This document shows positions 38,684 through 48,195 of a stretch of 64,000 nt of DNA, piece by piece. A model generated the notes under the pieces. It saw only the letters and a list, made by a program, of their open reading frames with translations, did not search any database and was not told the DNA's origin. A program made the position numbers and the translations under genes. Positions within the stretch are counted from its first letter, which is position 1. Every line of letters begins with the position of its first letter. The stretch covers positions 369,388 to 433,387 of the forward strand of contig NZ_FOQY01000005.1 of the NCBI RefSeq assembly GCF_900113865.1. Reading direction: 5' to 3'. Source of the stretch: Streptosporangium canum. Its GTDB lineage: Bacteria; Actinomycetota; Actinomycetes; Streptosporangiales; Streptosporangiaceae.

Positions 38684-39514
38684 ATGGCCGGATCTGAGCT
38701 GACCAACATCAAGTCGCCGAGGGTCAAAGCCGTGCGGCGGCTGACCAAACGGGCCTTCAGGGACCGTGACCGCTCCTTCCTCGCGGAGGGGCCCCAGGCG
38801 GTCCGTGAGGCGCTGGCGCTGGAGGGTGTCGTGGTGGAGCTGTTCGCCACCGCCGAGGCCGAGCAGCGGCACGCCGACATCGTCGCCGCCGCCGCCGCCG
38901 CGGGGCTGGCCGTCCACCGGGCCAGCGGAGAGGTCATGGCCGAGCTCGCCCAGACCGTCACGCCGCAGGGGCTGCTGGCCGTGTGCCGGTTCGTGCACGT
39001 CCCCCTGGACGGAGCCGTCACCGCCGACGCCAGGCTGGTGGCCGTGCTCGCCCACGTCCGGGACCCGGGCAACGCCGGGACCGTGCTGCGCACCGCCGAC
39101 GCGGCCGGCGCCGACGCGGTCGTCTTCACCGACGCCTCGGTGGACCCCTACAACGGCAAGTGCGTCCGCGCCAGCGCCGGCAGCCTGTTCCATCTGCCCG
39201 TCACCACGGGGGCTCCGGTGGCGCAGGCCGTACGGCGGCTCAAGGACGCCGGGCTGCGGGTGCTCGCCGCCGACGGCGCGGGCAAGCAGACGCTGGACGA
39301 CGTGGACCTGTCCGGCCCGACCGCCTGGATCTTCGGCAACGAGGCCTGGGGGCTGCCGGAGGAGATCCTGAGTCTGGCCGACGAGGTGGTCCGGGTGCCG
39401 ATCTACGGACGGGCCGAGAGTCTCAACCTCGCGACCGCCGCCGCGGTGTGTCTGTACGCATCTGCCCGATCTCAGCGGGCCGGTTCCCCGAGCCCCGCCC
39501 CGAGGCTGCCGTAG
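38684..39514 (+). CDS. TrmH/SpoU-family RNA 2'-O-methyltransferase
   Basis: A 276-residue SPOUT methyltransferase that uses S-adenosylmethionine to methylate a ribose in rRNA or tRNA. An N-terminal substrate-binding region (IKSPRVKAVRRLTKRAFRDRDRSFLAEGPQAVREAL) precedes the knotted catalytic domain with motif 1 HVRDPGNAGTVLRTADAAGADAVVF, motif 2 WIFGNEAWGLP and motif 3 VPIYGRAESLNLATAAAVCLY. ATG 38684 is chosen because GGGGGA lies 5 bases upstream; a GTG at 38651 falls inside the terminator. The exact RNA target is unknown. Confidence 0.9.
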   Translation: MAGSELTNIKSPRVKAVRRLTKRAFRDRDRSFLAEGPQAVREALALEGVVVELFATAEAEQRHADIVAAAAAAGLAVHRASGEVMAELAQTVTPQGLLAVCRFVHVPLDGAVTADARLVAVLAHVRDPGNAGTVLRTADAAGADAVVFTDASVDPYNGKCVRASAGSLFHLPVTTGAPVAQAVRRLKDAGLRVLAADGAGKQTLDDVDLSGPTAWIFGNEAWGLPEEILSLADEVVRVPIYGRAESLNLATAAAVCLYASARSQRAGSPSPAPRLP

Positions 39515-39565
39515 AACGCGGGAAACCCGCTATTGTCGGCGTTGTAGCGTCGAGGAGGCGGGGTC

Positions 39566-40648
39566 GTGCACGGCGAACACACCGACGAGCGGAGCGCTGA
39601 CTCCGCCTGTGTGATCGACGTGGACGACCTTCCCGACGGCCTCGTCGTGACCGACCGGGACGGCCACGTGCTGACCGTCAACCGGGCCGCGACCCGCCTC
39701 ACCGGGGTCACCCGCGACCAGGCCGCCGGACGGCACCTGCGCGACGTGTTCTCCTTCCGCGACCATGACGGGCGCGACTGGTGGAAGTGGCTCGACACCT
39801 ACGGCGGGCTGCCCACCCGCAGCCGCCAGCCCGAGCTCCCGCTGCGCACCCCCGGTGGCCAGGAGATGCTCGTGGCCGCCCGCCTGGTGCGCAGGCCCGC
39901 GCGGGGCGGCGAGGTCGTCCGGGTGGTCATCACGCTCCGGGACGCCGGCGCCCGCGCCCGTCTGGAGCGCAGCCGCGCCGACCTGGTCTCCACCGTCGCC
40001 CACGAGCTCCGCTCCCCGCTGACCAGCGTCAAGGGCTTCACCGCGACCCTGCTGGCCAAGTGGACCCGTTTCACCGACAACCAGAAGCTCGTCATGCTGG
40101 AGACGGTCAACGCCGACGCCGACCGGGTGACCCGGCTGATCACCGAGCTGCTCGACGTGTCCCGCATCGAGTCCGGGCGGCTGGAGATCCACCGCCAGGT
40201 GGTCGACATCCCGGCGAGGGCCCGCAAGATCATCGCCGGCCGGGTCGCGGCGGGGGAGCCGGAGGACCGTTTCCGGCTGGAGGCGGCCGGCGAGCTGCCC
40301 GAGACCTGGCTCGACCAGGACAAGATCGACCAGGTGCTGGCGAACCTGATGGAAAACGCGGTGCGTCACGGGCGCGGTACGGTGACAATAGCCATCGAGC
40401 CGAACGAGTGGGGAGTGACCGTGTCCGTCCGTGACCAGGGAGAGGGCATCCCCCCTGAGCTGGCCACGCGCGTGTTCCGGCAGTTCTGGCGGGGCAACGC
40501 CCGCCGTCGCGGTGGCACCGGGCTCGGCCTGTTCATCGTCAAGGGACTGATCGAGGCCCATGGCGGCACCATCTCCGTGCAGCGGGGGCCCGAGGGCGGG
40601 GCCGAGTTCCGATTTATGGTGCCCACCGGCACCCCTGACTTCGCCTGA
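39566..40648 (+). CDS. PAS-domain sensor histidine kinase (orphan)
   Basis: A 360-residue soluble kinase: an N-terminal PAS domain (about 18-125, DLPDGLVVTDRDGHVLTVNRAATRLTGV), a HisKA domain with His146 in STVAHELRSPLTSVKG, and an HATPase domain with N box NLMENAVRHG, G1 DQGEGIPPE and G2 GGTGLGLFIVKGLIEAHGG. There is no membrane helix and no adjacent response regulator, so its partner is elsewhere. GTG at 39566 has GAGGAGG (39552-39558) 7 bases upstream. A kinase of this sort between the RNA methyltransferase gene and pheS is conserved in actinomycetes, which argues for a core role. Confidence 0.9.
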   Translation: MHGEHTDERSADSACVIDVDDLPDGLVVTDRDGHVLTVNRAATRLTGVTRDQAAGRHLRDVFSFRDHDGRDWWKWLDTYGGLPTRSRQPELPLRTPGGQEMLVAARLVRRPARGGEVVRVVITLRDAGARARLERSRADLVSTVAHELRSPLTSVKGFTATLLAKWTRFTDNQKLVMLETVNADADRVTRLITELLDVSRIESGRLEIHRQVVDIPARARKIIAGRVAAGEPEDRFRLEAAGELPETWLDQDKIDQVLANLMENAVRHGRGTVTIAIEPNEWGVTVSVRDQGEGIPPELATRVFRQFWRGNARRRGGTGLGLFIVKGLIEAHGGTISVQRGPEGGAEFRFMVPTGTPDFA

Positions 40649-40683
40649 GCGCGGATGCTGGCCCGGTGGGCTTCCCAGACTAG

Positions 40684-41816
<1,133 letters not shown>

Positions 41817-41817
<1 letters not shown>

Positions 41818-44333
41818 TGAAGGCCCCGCTTTCATGGCTGCGGGAGTACGTCGATCTCCCCGCGGTCACCGCGCACGAGATCGCCGACAGGCTCACCGCC
41901 GCCGGGCTCAAGCTGGAGTCCGTCACCTCCTACGGCTACGACGTCAAGAACGTGGTCGTCGGCGAGGTGCTGGCCATCGAGGAACTGCAGGGCTTCAAGA
42001 AGCCCATCCGGCACTGCCAGGTCGAGGTGGGGGAGGCCGCGCCGCGTGAGATCGTCTGCGGCGCCACCAACTTCGCGGTCGGCGACCGGGTGCCGGTCGT
42101 GCTGCCCGGGGGCGTGCTGCCCGGCGGGTTCGAGGTCGGCGCACGCAAGACCTACGGCCGGATGTCCGAGGGCATGATCTGCTCGGAGCGCGAGCTCGGC
42201 CTGAGCGACGAGCACGCCGGCATCATGGTGCTGGCCGAGGGCACCCCGATCGGGGCCGACGTGGTCGAGCTGCTCGGCCTGCGCGACGACGTGATCGAGA
42301 TGGAGATCACCCCGGACATCGGCTACGCGCTGTCGATCCGCGGTGTGGCCCGCGAGGCGGCCACCGCCTTCGACTCGGCCTTCCTCGACCCGGCCGACGT
42401 CTCCCCGCCCGCCGAGGCGGGCCCGTCCTACCCGGCCTCCATCGCCGACCCGACCGCCTGTGACCGCTTCGTGCTGCGTGAGGTCCACGGCTTCGACCCG
42501 TCGGCGCGGAGCCCGCTGTGGATGCGGACCCGGCTCACGCGGGCCGGCGTCCGCCCGGTCTCGCTGGCCGTCGACGTCACCAACTACGTGATGCTGGAGA
42601 CGGGCCAGCCCCTGCACGCCTTCGACGCCGCGAAGCTGACCGGTGAGATCGTGGTGCGCCGGGCCGAGCCGGGCGAGACGCTGGAGACGCTCGACCACGT
42701 CGTCCGAAAGCTCGACCCGGAAGACATCCTGATCACCGACGGGTCGGGCGCGATCTCGATGGCCGGGACCATGGGTGGCCTGCACACCGAGATCTCCGAT
42801 CTCTCCACCGACATCGTGATCGAGGCCGCGCACTTCTCCGCCAGCGGCATCGCGCGCGAGTCCCGCCGCCACAACCTGGTCAGCGAGGCCTCCAAGCGCT
42901 TCGAGCGGGGCGTGGACCGGGAGCTGCCGCTGTACGCCTCCTGGCGCGCGGCCCAGCTCCTGGCCGAGCTCGGCGGCGGCACGATCCAGCCGGGTGTGAC
43001 CCACGCCGAGGTCGAGGTCGAGCCGGTCCGCATCTCCATCCCGAGCGGCCACCCCGGCAGGGTCGCCGGAGTCGGCTACGACCGCGAGACCGTGATCCGC
43101 CACCTGGAGCAGGTCGGCTGCACGGTGGTCGCGGGCGCGGTCGCCCCCGCCGACGAGCTCGCCGCCAAGCTGGCGGTGACCGGTGACGACATGCTGACGG
43201 TCACCCCGCCCTCGTGGCGGCCCGACCTGACCGACCCGAACGACCTCGCCGAGGAGGTCATCCGGCTCGAAGGCTACGAGAACCTGCCCTCGATCCTGCC
43301 GCCCGCGCCGGCGGGCGCCGGTCTCAGCGAGAGCCAGCGGCTGCGCCGCCGGGTGGGCCGGGCGCTGGCCGCCTCCGGCTACGTCGAGGTCCTGGCCTAT
43401 CCGTTCGTCGGGGAGCGCGACTTCGACAACCTGCAGCTGCCCGCCGACGACGCGCGCCGCCGGGCCGTACGGCTGGCCAACCCCCTCAGCGAGGACGAGC
43501 CGCTGATGCGGACCACGCTGCTGCCGGGTCTGCTCAAGACACTGGTCCGCAACGTCGGCCGGGGCTTCGGCGACGTGGCGCTGTTCGAGACGGGCCTGGT
43601 CTACCGGCCCTCGCAGGACGCGCCCGCGACCGCGCCGGTGCTCGGGGTGGACCGCAGGCCGACCGAGGAGGAGCTCGCCTCCATCGAGGCCGCGCTGCCC
43701 GCCCAGCCGCTGCGGGTGGGCGCCGTGCTGGCCGGGGAGTTCGAGCGGTCCGGCTGGTGGGGCAAGGGACGCGCGGGCACCTGGGCGGACGCCGTCGAGG
43801 CGGCCCGCACGGTGGCCCGTGAGGCCGGGGTCACCCTCGACGTCCGCGCCGACCGGCACGAGCCCTGGCACCCGGGCCGCTGTGCGGCGCTGTACGCCGG
43901 GGACGTGCTCGTCGGTCACGCCGGTGAGCTGCACCCGCGCGTCATCGAGGCATACGGCCTGCCCGCGCGGACCAGCGCGATGGAGCTGGAGCTGTCCCGG
44001 CTGGAGTCGCCGTCGGCCGGTCCGGTGGCGGCGCCCGCGATCTCCGCCTATCCGGTCGCCACGCAGGACGTGGCGCTCATCGTCGACGCCGCCACCCCGG
44101 TGGCCGAGGTGGAGGCGGCGCTGCGCGAGGGAGCGGGCGACCTGCTGGAGTCGGTCCGGCTGTTCGACGTCTATACCGGGGCCCAGGCCGGAGAGGGCCG
44201 CAAGTCCCTGGCCTACTCCCTGCGGTTCCGCGCGCCGGACCGGACGCTGACCGCCGAGGAGGCCAGCGCGGCCCGCGACGCGGCCGTGGCACTCGCCGGA
44301 GAGCGCACCGGAGCCCAGCTCCGCGGCGTCTGA
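41817..44333 (+). CDS. pheT: Phenylalanyl-tRNA synthetase beta subunit
   Basis: The 838-residue tRNA-binding and editing subunit of PheRS. It starts [15 protein letters not shown], then an EMAP-like tRNA-binding domain ([14 protein letters not shown]... [20 protein letters not shown]), B3/B4 editing domain, B5, the catalytic-like core, and a C-terminal ferredoxin-fold anticodon-binding domain ([32 protein letters not shown]). Full length, no defects. The ATG overlaps the pheS TGA (TGATG). Downstream lies an IS30 remnant where argC is often found in relatives. Confidence 0.96.
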
Positions 44334-44366
44334 TCCACAGTGGTGAAGGCCCCGGCGGTCCTGCTT

Positions 44367-44566
44367 GGGTTCAAGAGGTCGATGCGACACCTCGTTGTTG
44401 AGGGATTGTGTCGGACTTCGAGGTCCGCAAGATCAGGTCTCCGCAAGGGCCGGTGAAGCTGTCCGCGCAACGAGCTGCATACTTCGAGCTCATGCGGCAG
44501 GGCTTCAAGAACGACCAGGCCTGCCGGATCGTCGGGATCAACCCGAAGACCGGCAGGCGCCGGCGC
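44367..44566 (+). mobile_element. Left-end remnant of an IS30-family insertion sequence
   Basis: The block 44367-44391 (starting GGGTTCAAGAGGTCGATGCG) has the look of the terminal inverted repeat of actinobacterial IS30 elements, and the transposase reading frame begins 17 bases later as expected. No matching right-hand repeat was found in the next kilobase and the transposase stops making sense after about 53 codons, so only the left end survives. It sits at the border between pheT and the transporter island. Confidence 0.6.
44408..44566 (+). pseudogene. Truncated IS30-family transposase (N-terminal helix-turn-helix only)
   Basis: From GTG 44408 the frame gives MSDFEVRKIRSPQGPVKLSA then QRAAYFELMRQGFKNDQACR and IVGINPKTGRRRR, the first helix-turn-helix of actinobacterial IS30 transposases (normally about 350-400 residues). 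After about codon 53 the similarity stops; the frame stays open but reads as GC-rich noise. No DDE catalytic domain is present. It is a dead fragment. Confidence 0.7.
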
Positions 44567-44808
44567 ATACCCGCTAGGGTGCGCGCCATGACCGCCGCGT
44601 TCCGAGCAGCCTGCCACCAGTGCCTGCCCTCTGGGTTCCGGGCGGGCACCGGCGGCGCCGTTGACGGAGGTGGCCACGTCGGCCATGCCTTGGGTCTGGG
44701 CGCGGGTAGCAGGGGCACGGCGTCGGTGATGATGGCGGTGCCGGCTCGGTGGCGTCACTGCCCTGCCCGAGACGTCCCCCCACCGGTCGCCCGGGATCCG
44801 ACTGGCGG
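44567..44808. other. No gene recognised
   Basis: Between the transposase fragment and the end of the first permease gene I see no convincing coding region or structure. Open frames exist on both strands but look like GC-driven chance. It is probably decayed mobile-element or insertion-junction DNA. Confidence 0.5.
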
Positions 44809-45573
44809 CTATGCGTCGCGCATCCGCAGGAGCAGTTCGCCGCCCAAAAGCGCCGCGATGGCCCATGCGGCGAGTACGCTCAGACCGGCCCATGGGCTGA
44901 GGGGCAGGCTGGCGAGGTTGGTGGTGGCCTGGATGGCGAGCCCGGCGTTCATCGGGGAGATCTGCCACAGAAGCCGCTGCCAGTCATCGTCGGCGATCAG
45001 GAGGATGAGGGCGGGGAAGAGGTAGAGCAGGCCGAGCACGACCCCGATGGCGGTGGCGGAATCTCGTACGGCGGTGGCGACCCCCAGGCTGAACAGGGCG
45101 ATCAGCGCCAGGTAGAGGACCGAACCGACGGCGGCGCGCAGCAGGGGACCGCTGGTGAGGGTGAGCGTTTCGACGGGAAAGCCGTTGTCGGGCAGGATGC
45201 GCCGCGCGGCCAGCGCGGAGGCGAGCACGGCGACGCTCCCGGCGATCAGGGTCAAACCGACCAGAATGATCGCCTTGGCGGCCAGGACGCCGGTCCGGCG
45301 CGGCATGGCGGTCAGGGTGAGGCGGATCATGCCGGTGCCGTATTCGCCGGTGATCGCCAGGACGGCCAGGACGGCGACGACCGCCTGGCTCACCTGGACC
45401 CCGAATAGGCTGATCTTGGCGGGGTCGTAGCCACAGCCCCGCGAGGTACAGGACACGACGGCGCAGGCCGCGACGCCGGCGGCGACGGTCACTACCACGA
45501 TCGCGAGCAGCAGCCGGCCGGTGCCGGACAGGGTGCGGAGTTTGGTCCACTCCGCATGCAGATGCTCTCTCAC
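44809..45573 (-). CDS. ABC-2 type transporter permease (short)
   Basis: A 254-residue membrane protein with six predicted helices. The N-terminus HLHAEWTKLRTLSGTGRLLLAIVVV is characteristic of ABC-2 permeases of the BcrB/NatB kind, and ITGEYGTGMIRLTLTAMPRRTGVLAAKAI is their conserved cytoplasmic loop. Start GTG 45573 is close behind GAGGAG. It is the last gene of a minus-strand trio with an ATPase and a second permease, 43 bases after the latter, and pairs with it to form the membrane pore. The substrate is unknown; related systems export or give resistance to peptide antibiotics. Confidence 0.85.
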   Translation of the reverse strand: MREHLHAEWTKLRTLSGTGRLLLAIVVVTVAAGVAACAVVSCTSRGCGYDPAKISLFGVQVSQAVVAVLAVLAITGEYGTGMIRLTLTAMPRRTGVLAAKAIILVGLTLIAGSVAVLASALAARRILPDNGFPVETLTLTSGPLLRAAVGSVLYLALIALFSLGVATAVRDSATAIGVVLGLLYLFPALILLIADDDWQRLLWQISPMNAGLAIQATTNLASLPLSPWAGLSVLAAWAIAALLGGELLLRMRDA

Positions 45574-45616
45574 GCACTCCTCCCGCGACTCCCGGAGACG
45601 TGCGGATGGGAATGTC

Positions 45617-47194
45617 TCATGCGTCTCTCCGGCGGAGCTGGACGGAGGCCAACCCGAGGGCGAGCGCGGTGTAGCCGGCCAGTACGGCCAGGCCCCCCCA
45701 CGGAGGTAGCGGGTAGAAGCCGGCGATGGGCGCATAGTGGCCGAGCACGTGCGCGTACTCCGGGATACTCTGCTGCGTGGCGAAGCCGGCCGCGGGGGTG
45801 ACGCGCAGCAGCCATTGCGCTGCGCTGTCGGGTAGGACCGAGGTGGTTGCGAGGACGTGCGGGACCACGATCACCGCGATGGCGGTGATGACCGCCGCGA
45901 CGCTGCGTCGCAGCAGCGCGCCGAGGGCGAGGGCGAGCACGGCGGCCAGCGCGAACAGCGCCGCCATGCCGACCACGATGCGCGCCTGGGTGAGCAGGGA
46001 CACCGGGAGGACGGCGACGCCGTTGTCGCGCAGAATCCGCCCGCCGACCGTGAACGTGATCGCGGTGGCGGGCAGGGCGGCGGCGAAGGTGACCAGGCCG
46101 AGCGCCAGGGCCTTGGCCGCCAGCATGCGGCCGCGGCGCGGGCCGGCCAGCAGGGTGATGCGGATCAGGCCGTGCCGGTACTCGGCGGTGATGAACATGA
46201 CCGCCACCACGATCACGAGGATCAGGCCGGTCAGCGCGCTGCTGAGGGGACGTTCGGGGGCCGTGCCCTCGATGGCCGGCGCGATGTCGCCGACGCCGGT
46301 TACGGAGAAGGCGCCGCCGGACTGGCCGGCGCGGCCCGGGTGGTGCTCGGTCCCGTCGGGCGCGACGGTGACGCCGATATCGTCGTTGCGCCACGCGCCG
46401 GACGTGTTGCCTTGGAGCTTGACCTGGTCGAACTCGCCGGTGGCTTCGGTGAAGCGGGCTGCCGCGACGGACCCGCCGAGATCTCCCTGCGTGACCGTGA
46501 GGTCGCCGGGGGAGGCGGCGAACATTCCGATCTGAACGGTCTGCGGTAGGCCGGTCAGGGGTGCGGTGCCGATCTGGGTCCACTTGGCGCCGTCGGCGGA
46601 TTCGTACCCGGTGAGGGTGTCGCCGGAGCGGGTCAGCCGGAGCCACCGCGGCGATTGCCGGGAGACGCCGCCCGGCCGGCCGGCCACGTCGTGGGTGAAG
46701 TTGTACTGCATCCGCACCCCGTGCTCACCGGTCATCATCATCGCCGCGTAGGCAGAGCCCTGCCTGGTGCTCTCCTTGATCATGATTCCGGCCTTCGCCC
46801 ACGGCACGACCCCGGCAACCACGTTGCGCTGCCCCGGGGTGACGTCGGGCTTACGGATCTGGCCGGTCATAGAGGTGAGGCGGACGGTGATGCCGCCGTC
46901 CCCGGTCAGCGGCCGGTGCACGAAATAGAACTTGTCGTCCACCGCTTCGCCGCCTGGGCCCACCAGGGGCGGGGGACAGGCGACCTCGATCGGGCCGGAG
47001 CTGCACGAGGCGTGGTTGCCGGACGCGGACAGCAGCCCGAGCAGCACGGTGACCAGCGCCGCTGCGGTCATGGCGACCACCCAGCCGCGTACCGTCCTGA
47101 ACTTGCTCCACTCGGCGCGCAGCAACCGCCCGAAGCCCCCGCGTCCGGCCTGCGGTTCCGAGCGGTGTGAGGAGCGGTGTGAAATGGCGCTCAT
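45617..47194 (-). CDS. ABC-2 type permease with large concanavalin-like extracellular insertion
   Basis: The 525-residue protein starts like the neighbouring permease (FGRLLRAEWSKFRTVRGWVVAMTAAALV, helix 1 at about 38-57) but then has some 260 extracytoplasmic residues before helix 2 (about 318-335). Residues 84-260 resemble the ConA-like jelly roll of the DUF1349 family (VPWAKAGIMIKESTRQGSAYAAMMMTGEHGVRMQY, RWLRLTRSGDTLTGYESADGAKWTQIG, VQIGMFAASPG). The rest is a normal ABC-2 pore with AEYRHGLIRITLLAGPRRGRMLAAKAL. Such a domain may bind a glycan or sense a ligand outside the cell. The ATG overlaps the ATPase stop by 4 bases. Confidence 0.82.
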   Translation of the reverse strand: MSAISHRSSHRSEPQAGRGGFGRLLRAEWSKFRTVRGWVVAMTAAALVTVLLGLLSASGNHASCSSGPIEVACPPPLVGPGGEAVDDKFYFVHRPLTGDGGITVRLTSMTGQIRKPDVTPGQRNVVAGVVPWAKAGIMIKESTRQGSAYAAMMMTGEHGVRMQYNFTHDVAGRPGGVSRQSPRWLRLTRSGDTLTGYESADGAKWTQIGTAPLTGLPQTVQIGMFAASPGDLTVTQGDLGGSVAAARFTEATGEFDQVKLQGNTSGAWRNDDIGVTVAPDGTEHHPGRAGQSGGAFSVTGVGDIAPAIEGTAPERPLSSALTGLILVIVVAVMFITAEYRHGLIRITLLAGPRRGRMLAAKALALGLVTFAAALPATAITFTVGGRILRDNGVAVLPVSLLTQARIVVGMAALFALAAVLALALGALLRRSVAAVITAIAVIVVPHVLATTSVLPDSAAQWLLRVTPAAGFATQQSIPEYAHVLGHYAPIAGFYPLPPWGGLAVLAGYTALALGLASVQLRRRDA

Positions 47195-48108
47195 CGTGCC
47201 GTCCCCCGATATTCGACCGTATCGGCGGTGAGGTCCATGTATGCCTGTTCCAGCGTCACCCGGTACGTCGCCACCTCGGAGAACGGCACCCCGTCGGCGT
47301 TGAGTACCGCCACGATGTGCTCCGACGGCAGCCCCGAGACGACGATCGTGTCGCGATCGGTCACGGCCATCGTGGCGCCGGCGCGACCCAGCACCGCCAT
47401 CGCCTCCGACCGCGCCGCCGTCCGCAGTGTGACCCGGCCGCGGGAGGCGGTCGTGATGAGGTCGGCCACGCTGGTGTCGGCGATGACGCGGCCCTTGCCC
47501 ACCACCACGAGACGGTCGGCGGTGTCCTCCAGTTCGCTCATCAGATGGCTGGACACCAGCACGGCCCGCCCCTCGCCGGCCAGCGACCGCAGGAAGCCGC
47601 GCATCCACACGATGCCCTCGGGATCCAGGCCGTTGACCGGCTCGTCCAGCATGAGCACCGGCGGGTCCCCGAGCAGCGCGGCCGCGATACCGAGCCGCTG
47701 CCGCATGCCCAGCGAGAAGCCGCTCGCCTTGCGCCGGGATGCCGACTGCATCCCGACCTGTTGCAGCACTTCGTCGACCCGCCTGCCGTTCAGGCCCTGG
47801 GAGTGGGCCAGCCACAGCAGGTGGTTCCGCGCGGTGCGGCTCGGCTGAAGCGCACCGGCGTCGAGCAACGCGCCGACGTGGGTGAGGGGGTTGCGCAGGC
47901 TGATGTACGGCTGTCCGCCGATCAGCGCGTGACCCTCGTCAGCCGCGTCCAGCCCGAGGATCACCCGCATCGTGGTGGACTTGCCCGCGCCGTTGGGGCC
48001 GACGAACCCGGTGACCTGGCCGGGCGTCACGGTGAACGACATGCCGTCCAGCGCCGTGGTCTGGCCGAACCGTTTGCGCAGCCCGTTGACTTCGATGGTT
48101 GCTTGCAT
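47191..48108 (-). CDS. ABC transporter ATP-binding protein (BcrA/CcmA-like)
   Basis: A 305-residue ATPase with Walker A GPNGAGKST (37-45), a degenerate signature FSLGMRQRL in the usual C-loop position, Walker B VLMLDEPVNGLDPEG, and switch His in SSHLMSEL. The C-terminal extension (RVTLRTAARSEAMAVLGRAG) is typical of drug- and bacteriocin-type ABC-2 exporters. It is the first gene of the minus-strand trio, coupled to the long permease, and divergent from a two-component system 87 bases away, a layout common for envelope-stress or peptide-antibiotic sensing and detoxification. Confidence 0.92.
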   Translation of the reverse strand: MQATIEVNGLRKRFGQTTALDGMSFTVTPGQVTGFVGPNGAGKSTTMRVILGLDAADEGHALIGGQPYISLRNPLTHVGALLDAGALQPSRTARNHLLWLAHSQGLNGRRVDEVLQQVGMQSASRRKASGFSLGMRQRLGIAAALLGDPPVLMLDEPVNGLDPEGIVWMRGFLRSLAGEGRAVLVSSHLMSELEDTADRLVVVGKGRVIADTSVADLITTASRGRVTLRTAARSEAMAVLGRAGATMAVTDRDTIVVSGLPSEHIVAVLNADGVPFSEVATYRVTLEQAYMDLTADTVEYRGTAR

Positions 48109-48126
48109 GCGATCGGTTGTACGGAC

Positions 48127-48177
48127 CCGGCCCTAACACGGGCCGAACAGAGGCTGTCACACCGCTGTTAGGTCCGG
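48127..48177. promoter_or_regulatory. Inverted repeat in the divergent promoter between ABC and kinase genes
   Basis: CCGGCCCTAACA (48127-48138) and TGTTAGGTCCGG (48166-48177) are inverted copies matching at 11 of 12 positions, 27 bases apart. They sit symmetrically in the 87-base gap between the divergent ATPase and kinase genes and are good candidates for binding sites of the response regulator encoded here. Confidence 0.5.
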
Positions 48178-48195
48178 CACGGCATCCTGGAACGC

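Noticed and set aside
41832-44390. 852-codon minus-strand frame opposite pheT
   Set aside because: Antisense shadow of PheT; no start signal or domain.
44567-45025. Continuation of the transposase frame into the permease gene
   Set aside because: After about 53 codons no IS30 domain remains and the frame becomes antisense to the ABC-2 permease.
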